Below are positions 24,961-37,691 of a stretch of DNA of 64,000 bases, one piece after another. Position 1 is the stretch's first letter; each line of letters opens with the position of its first letter. The stretch lies in the NCBI GenBank assembly GCA_024529925.1, contig JAFEUB010001216.1, positions 124,001 through 188,000 on the forward strand, read 5' to 3'. Source of the stretch: Ophthalmolycus amberensis (lineage: Eukaryota; Chordata; Actinopteri; Perciformes; Zoarcidae). A program made the translations under genes and the position numbers. The notes below the pieces were generated by a model. The model made no database searches and had not been told where the DNA came from. It saw only the letters and a program-made list of their open reading frames with translations.

Positions 24961-25346
24961 CTGGTAGCACACGTTTGTTATATCCAGTAACTCCACATTG
25001 GAGCCTGCTGTAACAACAACATAAGGCTATTGTTTTTAAATCAGAGCATCACATGAGAAGAGTATGTATATCTTTTTTGAATTGATCAACGATTCTCTGT
25101 CAAAATCAGCAGAGGGAAACGCATAGCAATGTGACGTTTTGGATATGCTAGCACAACCATAACCTAAAAAGTACAACTATTATTATACTAATCTTGACTC
25201 CAATATTGAACCTTACAGGAGCTTCCAAGCCTAGTTGTAACTTCAAATAAAGACATTCATTTTTTCCACCACAATCTTCAAGATACAAAGATACACTTTT
25301 AGCTCCATGTAACGGTAACATTACTGTGGGCAAGGCTGAAAACATG
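24961..25346. other. Intergenic DNA, nothing recognised
   Basis: AT-rich sequence between two repeats. No gene seen. Confidence 0.5.
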
Positions 25347-26169
25347 CAGAGATGGGCAAAAATACATCAAAATGTATTGCAGAGCATTCAGGTTTGGGCT
25401 ATTGTACACAAAGCTCTGGTGAACCCCACAAAAAGGAAGAACAGTCACAGAATGTCAGTGTAACCAAGCACATCTGTGCTTGTTGATGGTCTTTCTTGAA
25501 CATCATCTTGCTGAGGCATGTTGTCCACCTGGTCAACTGTAGAATGTATGAAATAATAAAACTAAGAATACTTTCATAATATGCCTTTTGAACAAAATAA
25601 ATTGGATATTTAATGTTTTTTTGTTTTTTTTTGTTTTTTTTAACAAATGGACATCTACTGTCATAGCCTGGCTAACTGCGAACTATATTATCTGCCAGTA
25701 ATTGATATGGCATTATGACATTCACATTGAGAAGATACAGCATAACTTGTAATACAGTGCAAGATTAGATGGTCAGACATCTCTTGATAAGGTTATCATG
25801 AACATACAAGCTCCCAATCTCCCTCTTCCTATATAGCTAGCTACTCGACTGATAAGTTAACTTGCTAAACACTGGCTATGCACTAGCCTAGACAGCTAGT
25901 TGACATCTGTCACACTCAGGTAAAATATTTACCTTGACAGACAATCCGTTGAACTTGAAGATCTGAAGACTGAACTCTTGAACTGTTTTTTGATTCATGG
26001 AGAAAGTATTTTGAGTATTTTAAATCCAAAACTACTCCACTCTCCAAGCATTTTGTTACAAATTACGTTCGATTTTTTATCAGCCCTATCAAATCCAAAT
26101 TACAAAATACTCAAAAGTAATTGAAATACGTATTTTAAATACAAGTAACAGAAATACTGCCCATCTCTG
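25347..26169. mobile_element. Non-autonomous hAT element, 823 bp
   Basis: Starts with CAGAGATGGGCA and ends with its exact inverse TGCCCATCTCTG. It is flanked by AAAACATG (25339-25346) and AAAACACA (26170-26177), an 8-bp target duplication with two mismatches. CAG-type ends plus 8-bp duplications are characteristic of the hAT superfamily. The interior has no transposase frame, so it depended on another element for movement. Target-site decay suggests a moderately old insertion. Confidence 0.87.
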
Positions 26170-28469
26170 AAAACACAACTAGACTTCTCTGCTGATGAAT
26201 TCTTAAATACACCATTATAACATTATAGTTGATGTTATACTAACTACATGATAAAGATGAAGGCATCTGAAGATAAACGTCACTGTTCGATCACATTTTA
26301 CTGCACTCACTCTCTCGCACGTATAACTCAACTCACAAGCGTTTATTCGCTGCTTGTAAATTGAACAGCTAGCTTAAACGATAAGGTGAGTTTCACTTAA
26401 AATTTGTTAACAAACTGGTAACGTTAGTTATATCATTTGACATTAGGGTTCACCAATTTAATTTAACAATAGACTGGGGTGACTTCATTCTTGATGGAAA
26501 CGTTAATGTTACTCCGCACATGAGGCCTTTTTTTTTACAAAGGAAACAATTAATTTAAAGTTAGCTTGGTATCAGTTAGCTAACATTTGCTAGCCAGTCA
26601 ATTTGATTTTACATGACATTCTAATATTAGCTTGACTGGATAGACCAAATTAAAAGTAGTAGTAAACCACATTATTCATTTACAACTAACATTTATAAAC
26701 GTTCACTCGTCGTATGCTCAAAGTGGTTTGTACTAGATTTTGAGGAGACACAAATTTACATAATTCTTTGACAAAAGTTTTTCTTCGAAAAAAGATCATA
26801 ATCACGTAGCAATGTAACATTACCATAAATAAACAACAACCTCCCGAAAAGGACTTTCTTAAATAATGTCAACATTTACTTTACGCCTCCCATTTATCTG
26901 GACTGTCTCTCTTGTTATACTCGTTTATTTTCATACCTTGTAACTTGCGTTAACGGTCGCTCGATATAAGCCACTTACTGTGTGAGTCGCACTTTGTACT
27001 ACGTTCTGACCGAATACAAAACCTATCCGTGGTTGATTATAGGTCTGGGTCAATACGGTTGGTCTGACATCAACAGGTTGGGTTGATTTAGAGATCATTG
27101 GTGATAATGGTTCAGTTATGGATTTGCAAGCTGGACCCATGAACCTGCAGCCTTGGTGTGATCTGCAATGCAGCTCGCAACCAAAGTTTGCAATGGAGCA
27201 TTGACATCAGAAGCTGAATTTCTTTAGCTGAGTCTCCTGGCATTCTGAATCTATTTCAATAAAGAATTGTTTTTGGTTTTGCTGCCTACTTCACTATGTG
27301 ATGTCTTGTTCACGATTAAGAACTCATTCTATTTATACATTCATCTGAATATTTCTGGAACACTACATACTTAAGAACTTAACATACTTGTGTGTGTGTC
27401 TGTGTGTCTGTTCAATAATCTATGAACAGCAGCAGATGAACTCCTTGATCGGGTGAATCAATGTGTTTAAGAAGAAGCCCAGAGGAACATAGACAGAAGG
27501 GAGTGAGAGTAAAGGAAAGTGAGAGAAACAAAGCGAGTGAGCAGAAGATCCATTGAGTGTATTTTTTTGTGGCTGAAGAATCGTCCCAGTGGCTTTGAAA
27601 AGAGGGATAATCCTGTCAAGTAAGCAGACCTTTGGATATTCATGACTGGTCGAGCGGACTGAAGGAGGACACAGTCAGGATGGGATTAAACATCAAAGTG
27701 AATGTGAGGAGTGCAGGACTGGGACATGAATCAGCCAATGCAGAAGCACAGAGGTCTGTGAGGGGTGTGCTGGGGGCCAGTTGGGACCAGTTGTCTGATG
27801 GGTGGACAGCACTTTGAATGACTCCAGGATGAGGGCCTTCTAAAGGCCTTTCAGGAGAGTGATATGGTGTGGTGTGTGCACCTGCCCCCCAATCTGAGAA
27901 ACATAGGATGCAGTCACAAAATAAATTCTCATTACTGTCATCCTTCAGTCTGGAAAGCTGCTTGAATGAGAGATGCCATGACAGAAATAATCAAGTGGTT
28001 CGACAATGCCTCGCACAGCAGCTGGATTCTCGCAATGTCAGCAAGATCACGCAAGAAATCCCTGTTGCCAGGCTTCAAATAATGCGCTTGTGTCCGGTAA
28101 GCCAGAGCACGGACCAATCAGCATCGTGTGAGGAGCTACTGGCGTGGCTTAGGTATATGTCATGCAACACGGAGAGGCGACTGTTTGTTCAAAACAAACA
28201 ATGTTGGCTCCAGAAGATGGTAAGTGTAGATGCTGCAGTGGCATCAGTTATTTCAGAACAGGAGGGTAGAGCAAAGAATGGCACTGATGGCTTTTCTCGA
28301 GTGGAAAAGATGTTATTCTCCCGACTGGCTTCGCTAACAGTTTGATTGACAGATGCTTCATCAAATCACCTGCTAAGTATTTTTTTTAAGTGCCTGCACT
28401 TTAAAAAAAAATTCCATTGAAGGCTTCTCAGATGGTTCTGTGTAAACTAACCATCTGGCGGGTCAGGTT
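26170..28469. other. Intergenic DNA with a possible unclassified repeat
   Basis: AT-rich sequence. The block at about 28070-28450 (GGACCAATCAGCATCGTGTG, CTGGCGGGTCAGG) resembles repetitive fish DNA, but I cannot define termini or a coding part. The 158-aa frame at 27869-28345 has no recognisable domain and overlaps this block. Confidence 0.4.
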
Positions 28470-28795
28470 GTGTGACGGTGCACACATGCACAAAATCCAG
28501 GCTCATAAAGAAATCGTTTTCCCAGTTTGGTGTGGAAGAACTTGACTGACCTACACAGAGCCCTGACATCAACTCCCATCTAATACCGGACTGTGATAAT
28601 ATCGGACCTTATCACTGAACATCAGTGTTGGACCTCATTAATGCTCTTGAATGGGATCAAATCCCTGCAGACAGGTGCAAAATGTGGTAGAAGGCCTGAA
28701 AGTGGATGCTGATATAGCAGCAGATTATTGCCCATGTTTAACAACGCATATGGATGTAATGTTAAGGCTTCTGCATACTTTTGGCCATTTTTCCA
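28470..28795 (+). mobile_element. Degenerate Tc1/mariner transposase 3' fragment
   Basis: Same transposase region as 15992-16212 but longer: CCCAGTTTGGTGTGGAAGAA, CTTGACTGACC, CAGAGCCCTGACATCAACTC, GGGATCAAATCCCTGCAG, then GCATACTTTTGGCC near the element end. Multiple indels break the frame. On the opposite strand a spurious frame runs through it. Confidence 0.75.
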
Positions 28796-30864
28796 TGTAG
28801 CCATGCCGCTCATTTGATGTTTCTTTTGTCCAAATTTAGAGAAATCAGCCTCCACGATTTCCTTTTCCATCGCAGTACATTGGGGGTGACTATACTTTAC
28901 TATGTGGTGCTCAAAGCATTGATGAATGGCAATTTGATAATAGGCAACAGCAACATAGATTTTGGTTATTATATTTTGGAACTGCATTTTTTTCAAACAG
29001 TTAACATGTTCTTTACAGGCAAAAGAAGAAAGAGACAATTTGAACTTGTACCGTTGTGTCGTCACCTCGTCCCCTGGCAGTGACCCTGCCAGCTCTGACT
29101 GCTGCAGCTAGCAGCTGGGACATTTGGTCAAAGAAATTCAACTTGACAGGATTCAGGGAAACTAAAGTGATGTTGTGAAACACACACATACACACACAGG
29201 GTGTCCTAGAGTTCTCTAAAAGTGTTTGAATTCAATCTGAGACCAATCTTACGTTGAGGGACCTCACCAATCAGAAGTATTATATCTGAAGAAGACCAAA
29301 GGTAAAATCAAGATTTGATATAACTAGTCTTTTTAAATTACATTTAAAAAGTCAGTTCCAGGATATTAGCAAGTAAGTAAGGTTTAGGCAACAAAACCAC
29401 TTAGGTTTAGTAGAGGAGCGTAATTGACAATAACTTGACTGACTTAACGACTCATGTGACTTGCGACTCACATAAGTCACGTGAGTCACGTGACTAACGT
29501 CCCTTATGACTCCTGTTACTAATGACAGAAAAATGTTGACTTAGTTTTAGTTTTGCATGGGACACTAACAGCGAAAAGTCCTGTGTTTGTTTGACCCATC
29601 CACCACCCTCCCCACATGGCCCGGACTATCTTGCAGTTCATACAAAGTCAGTTGCTCTGACCATCCAATGACAATTACATTGGAGTTAGTTGAAAGCGGT
29701 ATCAGATGCCGAGAGGCATCGACTAACAGTAGGTATTTAACAAGTTGACAGTGAGACTGGGTTGTTGTCTTTGGTGCTTAAGCCAGTCCTGTGAGATTAT
29801 TTCAGCCTCCACATCAGCCATGCCACCACGAGATGTTTTAATGACGACAACCCCAATTTGTCAAGTTAGTGAAGCCTGCTATCACGTTGCAGTGCAACAT
29901 ATGTCAGCTCTCTGTTGTTGCCTCCCCCGAGATCCCCCGTTTCATAAATCAAATTAGCACCACAGTCTGTCATCTCATTTACAAGTAAGGTGGACAGAAG
30001 TAAATCAAAATTATGTTCCATTTTTAAAAATTATTTTTATGTCTGTATTTAAGCACTTAATTATTAACAAAATAATATGCCAGTCACCTGTTATCACACT
30101 CTCGGTATTTAGCAGTCCTCAGTGGGAGGCCTGTCACGAGTTGGGACAACATCTGTGACAAACCTGCTGCAGTTTAATCAGAGTGGAGGCTGAATAGAAA
30201 GGGAAAGTGGTGGCTGCTTCAGTCTGATCTCTCAGGTCTTAGTGGGGATTTAATGTGCTGTGAGGAGCACGAGCACAGTGGGAGGTGAATGAGCTGCTGT
30301 AGGAGGTACAACGTGGAGAAATTCTGGGCTGTCTCGAGGGGAGGAAGGGGGGAGTTGTGTGAGTGTGTGTGTTTGTGTGTGATACAGAGTGTATAGGCTG
30401 ATAGATGTGTCCATCAACGCCTGAAAGAATCATCTTACATCCACTTGCATCCATCTGCCAGGTTTTATGAAATCAGAACAATGTCTTAAAATGCAAAATG
30501 ATGTTCCCTATTCACGAAACAAGGGGGAGAAAAGGTTTCCCAACATCAACAGATTACTTTAACCTTTTAAACTCTGAAAGGGTGCTAACTCTGGTTGTGC
30601 AACAAAGCACAGAATATGTTAACGTTTTTAAAATAAAAACATCTTGCCTTTTCATTTAGCATCACATAGTTTCCGAGGGGGGAACATATATTTGTCATCA
30701 GCCATGATTCCATTCACCTATTTTTATGCGACCTTTGAAGCATCGCATTATAAAGCTGGAAGAAAACGGCAAACTTCGTTAAAACGTCATTGTGCAAAAA
30801 ACTTTTTTATGCTCGCTTGAGGTGGTTTTTGCCTTTGAGAAGAAAAAAGTTGATGCGTTAAATC
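28796..30864. other. Intergenic DNA, nothing recognised
   Basis: Mixed sequence with short GT tracts (29183-29199, 30361-30382) and a weak CCTAAACC-like patch near 29375-29420. No gene recognised. Confidence 0.45.
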
Positions 30865-31190
30865 CAGTGGTGGGCTGTCAGGGCCTGCAAGGCCTTCTCT
30901 GCTGGCCTAAACAGAATCACAAAGCTATATGTATTTTATAATTTAATAATTTTTCTTAAATACACTACATGTATTATAATTTATGAAAATATTTTTCCCA
31001 TTATCTTATTTTCTCATTGCACAGCTCCTGTCTTCCTCGGTTGCTCTGCTTCCAGTGCAACTTGTTTTAAGTAGAGCTTTTATCCAATCAGATTTCACCT
31101 CTGTGTCTCTAGGTAAGAACAGAGGCCCAGGCCTGCAGACTCTGAAGTGCATCCAGCGCAGTTTAAGTGAATGGGGACGATATTGTTGAT
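30865..31190 (+). mobile_element. 5' end fragment of hAT family A
   Basis: Begins CAGTGGTGGGCTGTCAGGG, CCTGCAAGGCCTTCTCTGC, as do the copies at 35021 and 37692, and follows them to about GGGGACGATATTGTTGA, after which it diverges. The 3' half and right terminal repeat are missing. Confidence 0.8.
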
Positions 31191-32269
31191 ATTGTGATTA
31201 CTGTGTGTCTTTATTAGTTATTAGTATTATTAGTTACTGTTATTAAGTACAGTGATCATGTGAACAGACACAAACTTATCAAAAGTCTCTCCAGCTGCTA
31301 ATGCCGACTGACAGCTGATCCATCTGTGATCAGCTGATCCTCCGTCATCAGAAACAGACGTCGCTTCACGTGACGCAACTGAGGAAAGGACGTCTCATGT
31401 CTCTTAAAACATATTTCCTCGTTCCTCTCTCCTTGCATGGTTTCCTCCATGCATCCCTGGTGGGAGGGACTAAGATGCAAGGAAAGGACGCAAGTGAGGG
31501 AAACGGGGATGCAATTAAGAGACTTGGGATGTACCCCGTGTACAGCCTACACCACCAACCTCTGACAAAACTACAATGTATCCTAATTTATTCAATCCAA
31601 ACCAATTTTGGAAATGTGCCTTATTGCATGTATTTTTTTGCAACATTTCAAAAGTTCTGTCAAAATTTGACAATTGAATGGAAACAAGGGTATTGTCTAA
31701 AAGATAAGGTGACATTTATGGTGAAAATGAGTGTTGAAGAGGTTGAAGATACATATAAACAGTATGTAGTTTACCATAAAAAAACACAACCTCAAAGTTT
31801 TCCACCTTGTGCAAAGTTTTAATTTATCCATTGATTCCATTAGCGTCCACCCATTCACAGCGTATCAAATTAGAGAAATTAGCATCAGAGATACCTTTTC
31901 TTCCCAGCAGTATCTTTCCCTCAGTGCTCCCCGGTCAGATGGGAGGTGTGATCCCTGCAGCGTATCATGGCTCTGCCTCGTGGAGTCCTCCCAGCTGGCC
32001 GAGCGTGAAAGGTGTCCAAAGGGAAGCATCCGGGGAAGATCCCAACCAGGCCACGTCCGGAATCTGGCTAACTGGACAACTTTGCAATATATTTGACAGT
32101 GCAAAATTCAAAATGCACAAACTCTGAAGAGTGTTCTCAAAATGTATGAGGGAAATGCTACTTTTGTTTGGATGGACGGCCAGAGAAAAATATTCATATT
32201 AAAATGTAGCCACATTGTGTAGATTAATTTGCAAAGACGGAAAGACACTACAACCATCTCAAATCTCTG

Positions 32270-32470
32270 AGCCTCTCACTGTAGTCTGCCCTGGAAGTTC
32301 AGACACCCAATTACGATATGTTATTTTAGCTGCTCATTACCGCAGTCATATTCTTAAAAGATAATTCCTGTTTGTTATAGCTTTGGTCATACGTTTTGGC
32401 CGTTGTCTCTAATGCTTTTCAAGGTCCTCTCCAAATTAATAGCTGAGATTTCGGATTGTATTATCGGGGA
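32270..32470. promoter_or_regulatory. Candidate conserved non-coding element
   Basis: Between olig2 and olig1, repeat-free, with homeodomain-like CAATTAC and CAAATTAATAGC words and a CTCATTACCG block. Regulatory role inferred from location and motif density only. Confidence 0.2.
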
Positions 32471-33819
32471 AAGAAAGAGCAGTACAATATAAATGAGTGA
32501 ATGAATAAAACATTTACATCTTCAAACTGAAAATGAGTGCACTAGCTGCAAGTACAGCAGGTCAAAGTTAAAACAGTTGGTATTTGCAGATATTAATAAG
32601 AATGTTAACGTTCGCCTTAAATTTCTCTTGGATGTTGGTTCCAACCTGTTTGATCATCTGACTGCTTGTGTTTCTTCGATCTGGCTCCTTTTTCGTGATG
32701 TCACTGCATTCAACTTTAAACTTTTTACTGACAGACATGAAAGTCAAAACTAAGAAAACAAAACCCATATTGAAATAAACCAGATCTATCCTTTAAAATG
32801 CAAAAGGAAACGGTTTGTCGGACTTTGTAGAGATGGTGCTGGGTGTTGTTGGAGTCAAAATGTTGATGCTTGATGAAACATTGAAAAAAATACATTTCTG
32901 CAAATGGATCACGAAGATGAACCCCACATTTCCACCAGTGCCTTTTTTGTTGTTGTAGTCTCAATGTTGTAGTCATTTGGCGGTAACACATTCAAAGCCA
33001 GTTCCCCTTTTTGCCTCGCTGAACTGTTTCACTTTCAGAAGTCCAATTTCTGGGACGTGTATCCCCATCCATCAAACTGCTATCAGCTTTCACTTTAACA
33101 GTGACTTGGGTCTTGCTGCACCGCCCTCCATACAGATGGGGATAACCTCTGAAAACCCACCCTTGGCCTTGTACCGCCAATAAATCGCCAAAAAGAAACA
33201 TCTCAACCCCCCCTTAACATTTCAAATTTTACTATGGAAGCTCCTGACCTCGATCCCTTGGTGAGAAGAAGAAGAGGCTCTGTGTTTGACTTGGGACAAG
33301 GATTCCTGTGGAAGTTTAGTGTCTGTGAATCCATCATTGTCACGGTTAAATAGGATCCGGGGTTTGAAGGAGACTTTGTGGGGGACGGGTTAACTAACAC
33401 TTTCCTATTAGCAGCCACCCTGCAAATCCCCAGTGGCATTGTTTCAGAGAGGAACATCTGCTATGACAATCATTGAGTTGGATTATGTTTGGTGTAATTC
33501 TAAATGACTGCAATGACTGTTAAAGTGCATTTGTTCGACAGTTGCAAAAAAATCAGTGTGAAACTTTCGAAAACAATAAAGAATTTTTTCTTTAACAGTC
33601 TGAGAATTTTCTGGCTTTTATTTTGAAAGTGACATCTAGAGCTTGCAGAAATAGATCAGACGCAACAAATCAAGCAAACAAATCAGCAATAAAGGTCAAG
33701 ACAGGGAAAGTGTCAGCGGAGCAGTTAGCAACTCAAAACATAAATGTGGCAAACGTCCGTCTGTATTTAGACAAGCGCGACCAACTCAGCGTGTGCAGCT
33801 ATTGAGAGTAAAGCATTTA

Positions 33820-34080
33820 GGCTCTCTTTCACAAAGGGCCCGCGGGCTGAAACCTTCCACCCCTTCCACCTTCATTATCCCCGCCACACTATGATCAACA
33901 GCAAATGCCGACTATCCCAGAGCAGTGCTCACAAAGCATGCTGGGAAGGACAAAGGCAGACCTTCAGCCGATTGGTTCCACCTTATTAACAGCTTGTAAT
34001 CTTCTCATGTCTTTGGCCAGGCCTCAGAGCAGAAGTTAGGGCTAATAGACGAGTGTGTCCTCCGTTCCTGCTTTGAAGCC
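33820..34080. promoter_or_regulatory. Candidate conserved non-coding element
   Basis: Repeat-free block with CATTATCCCCGCC, ATGATCAACAGCAAATG, a CCGATTGGTTCC inverted CCAAT motif and TTATTAACAGC. It sits midway between the two olig genes. Speculative. Confidence 0.22.
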
Positions 34081-35020
34081 GAGCAGCCTTTTCCCCTCTG
34101 AAGAAAAGTCCTGTTCTGTTATATTTCCATTGTTGCTACTGCACCTGTTTGCCCACAGGGACACATGGAGAGAAACAGTCACTGGCAACTGTTAATTTCT
34201 CATTAGACTCTCTCAGCACATTGTAAACAGAAGAGAGTTTCCAATGTAAAGCCCACGGCAGGTGCACCTCGTTTTAACTGTTCTGTCAAAAACCTTGGAA
34301 AGAAATAGTATTGTTTAGATTATAGTTTTTTTGATCAAAAACAGGATTTTGTAGCGGCTTCTCTTTCTGATGGGGTCTGGTGCAATTTTAAATATTTTTT
34401 AATGTTACTTTAAGGTTTGAATTGGGCTCTTAGCAGTGCATGGATTGTAGTTTTTAAATTTAAAAGGGGGCAATTTTATCTAAACAAAACTTGCTCATAT
34501 GGAAAAGAAATTTGTAGAATTTCTAAAATATTCCTCTATGAACTCAGACAGTTCGTGGAAAGTTTTAGAAGTTTTATTTTTCAGACTTCGTTACAGCGCT
34601 GTGGGTCTTTCTCTATCTCTCTCTCTCTCACACACATCAAATTTACTTTAAAATCAACACTTACACGTAAACGTTTACTCGATTATGGGTCCATAAATGT
34701 GGACAACACACATCTCTCACTCGTTTCCTCGTTGTTGTCTCACTCGTAGCTCTGCTGGTGGCTTAGCTATCTGTCCTACTGGATAGCATTTATCATGACT
34801 TCAGACGGCCGCTCCGTAGGGCTGATAACGCCGCTGGTCACGCTGGTCACTGATCGCTCCAATAACAGCTGCTTCCTCCACAGAAATTCAGACTTTAACT
34901 GAACAACAGCTGCTGGTAAAGACAACAAGGTCAGCAATGCCTGCAATCAGTTGTCCATGTTAAGTCGATCGGTAATCAATGTTGTTGTTTGTAAGCTTCC
35001 GGGTAAGGGTCACGTGATAG

Positions 35021-36703
35021 CAGTGGCAGGCCGTCAGGGCCTGCAAGGCCTTCTCTGCTGGCCTAAACAGAATCACAAAGCTATTTATATTTTTTTTTTT
35101 TAAGAAAAAAAAAAAAATTATAATTTATTTTATAATTTAATAATTTTTCTTAAATGCACTACATGTATTATAATTTATAAAAATATTTTTCCCATTATCT
35201 TATTTTCTCATTGCACAGCTACTGTCTTCCTCAGTTGCTCTCAGTTGCTCTCAGATCTCACCTCTGTGTCTCTATGTAAGAACAGCCAGAGCCCTGCAGA
35301 CTCGGCTCTGCCGCCAGTGCAGATTAAAGTACATGGGGACGATATTGTTGATTGTCATAGTGTTCAACCAATCAGATCTTTAGTTTGACATGTTGGGCGT
35401 ATTCTTTGACGTGTCAGCGTCGGCTAGCGGCCTATAATGACGTCAGCATTACGTACCGCTCATGTCCAGGTGCACGCGCTGCAGAGTGTGCTGTGATTGG
35501 TCAGTGGGCGAGCACGTGACGAAAGTGAAACTTGTGCTTGCTAGCAGAACTGAGGTTGTTAGCAGTCAGAGTTCAAGTGGAAAGATATGGAAGAAATGAT
35601 GGCATTTTTTGTTTTTTTTACTGAGCTTTGTTTTTTTAATATCAAATGGCAGAAGGACGAGAAGCTGATTTAGTGGCGGAGTTACTGGGAACGCCTTTCT
35701 CAAGAAGGACATTAAGCTGCCTGAGCAAAGCCGCTACACGACACCAAAGTACGGCGGGACACTTGCAAGCTACGGTGCTCTTAAAAACGTTTGGAAGGAC
35801 CCGAGTGGATCTCCAGATCAACGAACAAGTTCGCAGGGAAACGGAGCTCCACATTGAAAAAGTTAAGAAGAATAGGGAAATACTGAAAAGGACCTCTTGC
35901 TGGAACTGAAACGCACGGATGTACTGCACAGCCGAGTTATTGACCTCTTTGTAAACAAAGAGGACTTTGTATTTAAATCGAACAGCATTTGGTAAGTGAA
36001 ACTGCTTTTGTTTTCTTTATATCTGCAGTGTGTTAATTTTGCCTATCGTGTCATTTATGGATATTAGATATGTATATTATATATTGTTCCCTGATGTAAA
36101 TAATATTTGAATGGCCCTGGCTCTTTAATGTGAGCGTTGCTGGATTGCTTTGTTGTGAATATGTGTGACGGTTCTTGTGAGTTCGCTCTTGTCTTTGTGT
36201 TAATTACATCGATTTTGACCATATTCATTGTCCGTTAATTACAAAGCATCCCGTCCTGCGTGGGGTTAGGGTCCGGATAATTGAATCAGTTTGGGCTGTT
36301 TTCTTTTACAAACAAGAATGATGGTCTGGAGAAATGGGGATTGTGTGGCGATTGCTTAGCCCTGTTTGAATCAGTAGGGAACAGCTAAACGCTGCGGGGA
36401 GAATGTAGCGTGAGTTTGTGCGTGTTGTTTTGCTTCCGGGGTCAGACGCTGACCCGGAAACTAAACAGACAGAGAGACCGGTGTCCACCGAAAACGTTAT
36501 ATTTACCACAATTTAAGCTTCTGCATTTTCCAAATGCACCAGTATTATTGTTCGGTTTGTAAGCCTTGTACCGAACGGTTTAAAACGAATACGTGATGTT
36601 ACACCCCTAGAAACAAATAACCGTAGCTGTGGCGCCATCATGAGGTTATTAGGTGGTAAGACAGCAGTGAAGGCCCAGGTATAAAATGCCCGGCCCGCCA
36701 CTG
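35021..36703 (+). mobile_element. hAT family A element, 1683 bp, clean 8-bp duplication
   Basis: Termini CAGTGGCAGGCCG and CGGCCCGCCACTG form an inverted repeat with one mismatch. The flanks are CGTGATAG at 35013-35020 and again at 36704-36711, an exact 8-bp target duplication diagnostic of hAT. The interior holds a short transposase remnant (35646-35909). Size and content show an internal deletion derivative of a ZMYM-type hAT. Related copies are at 30865-31190, 37692-38496 and, inverted, 42835-43511. Confidence 0.93.
35646..35909 (+). pseudogene. Internally deleted hAT (ZMYM1-like) transposase remnant
   Basis: An 87-codon frame that begins MAEGREADLVAELLGTPFS, the start of a ZMYM-type hAT protein, then jumps to a block ending RRETELHIEKVKKNREIL, which normally lies well downstream of a zinc-binding N-terminal domain in related proteins. 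The Cys/His zinc ligands between, and the whole catalytic and dimerisation C-terminus, are missing. The 37692 copy keeps the same start (ATGGCTGAAGG at 38331) but stops after ten codons. Similarity to ZMYM1-like proteins is from memory of the family, not a search. Confidence 0.65.
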
Positions 36704-36789
36704 CGTGATAGGCATGTGACGAATCAGGGAAGGATGCGTCATGACTGCTAAGAACCAATCAAGTAGCGAACGCGGGTGTGGGTGTCAAC

Positions 36790-36975
36790 TTTTCTGAATG
36801 TATCTGTTTTCGACCGTCCACACGAAGAGGCAGCCCCCTAGTTTTCAAACTTATCCGACCTCGGGAGCGTTTTCAAACTCCTCTCGGTGCTCGAAAACTC
36901 CGCGTAGTGTGGACGCTCAGCTAACGTAGCAAAACATATGCGTTTTCAAATGGAAAAGGAGTAATGTGGACATGG
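36790..36975. repeat. Probable interspersed repeat fragment
   Basis: Contains CGTCCACACGAAGAGGCAGC, GTAGTGTGGACGCTC and CATATGCGTTTTCAAATGG, the kind of motif pair seen in short fish repeats. No terminal repeat or duplication pinned down. Confidence 0.35.
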
Positions 36976-37691
36976 CTTAAGTCAATAAGAACATTTGCTA
37001 AGAAAGAAAACTTGAAATGCGTCAATGCAGGAACGAGCCAGGTAAGACTTACCTGGGTGCTGCAAGACTGTGTTAACCAGCTACAAGGCCTTGTTGGCTC
37101 TATATTGTCCTCTCAAGCAACTGCAAGCCAATCAGACAAATGTATTTTTGTTTAAATCACGAGCTTTTGAGCAACAAGCGACACAGTCAGTGACAAACAG
37201 TTAAGGGCACAGAAAATAGCCGTGTAATCGTCCCAATTTGTCGAGCGTTCTTCAGACATTAACAACATAAGTCGAACGGCCGAGGCAGCGAACACATCGA
37301 AGGACCATCAAGTGACACACAAAAGAGCTCAATCAGACACCTGATGTAAATTGACTCCATTAAGTCAAGCAGTAAGCAGCCAGCCTGTGGCTTGACTGTC
37401 TCTTTATATCCAGGGAGGTTGGTTTATAATTATGCCAATTTGTACTCAATTAAAGAGCCAGTAGAGGTTGTTTTGTGTGTTTCGGCGAGGAAACGTCTGG
37501 TTGCTCTGGTGGTCTAAACTCAGGATTCCCTTTTTTTTATTTTATAAAATAACAAATTAATTCACTGTCAATATTTTACAAACTCCATTTGTAATGCAGA
37601 AACACTATGGTTCAACAATTTAGTTTTGCTTTTTGTTTAGTTTTTATTATGTATTCATTTAGAATGAATCTGGTGAATTATCAGAAACTCA
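36976..37691. other. Intergenic DNA, nothing recognised
   Basis: AT-rich spacer between hAT family A copies. No gene or RNA seen. Confidence 0.5.

Larger units (their letters stand above)
31191..35012. other. Intergenic DNA between hAT copies
   Basis: Mostly unique-looking. Two segments, 32270-32470 and 33820-34080, are repeat-free with balanced composition and are described separately. No convincing open frame; a short CT tract lies at about 34611-34630. Confidence 0.4.

Noticed and set aside
27869..28345. 158-aa plus-strand frame
   Set aside because: No recognisable domain, and it overlaps what looks like an unclassified interspersed repeat.
31210..31500. Palindromic-looking CTGATCCATCTGTGATCAG and direct repeats suggesting a transposon end
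   Set aside because: No matching second end or target duplication found nearby.
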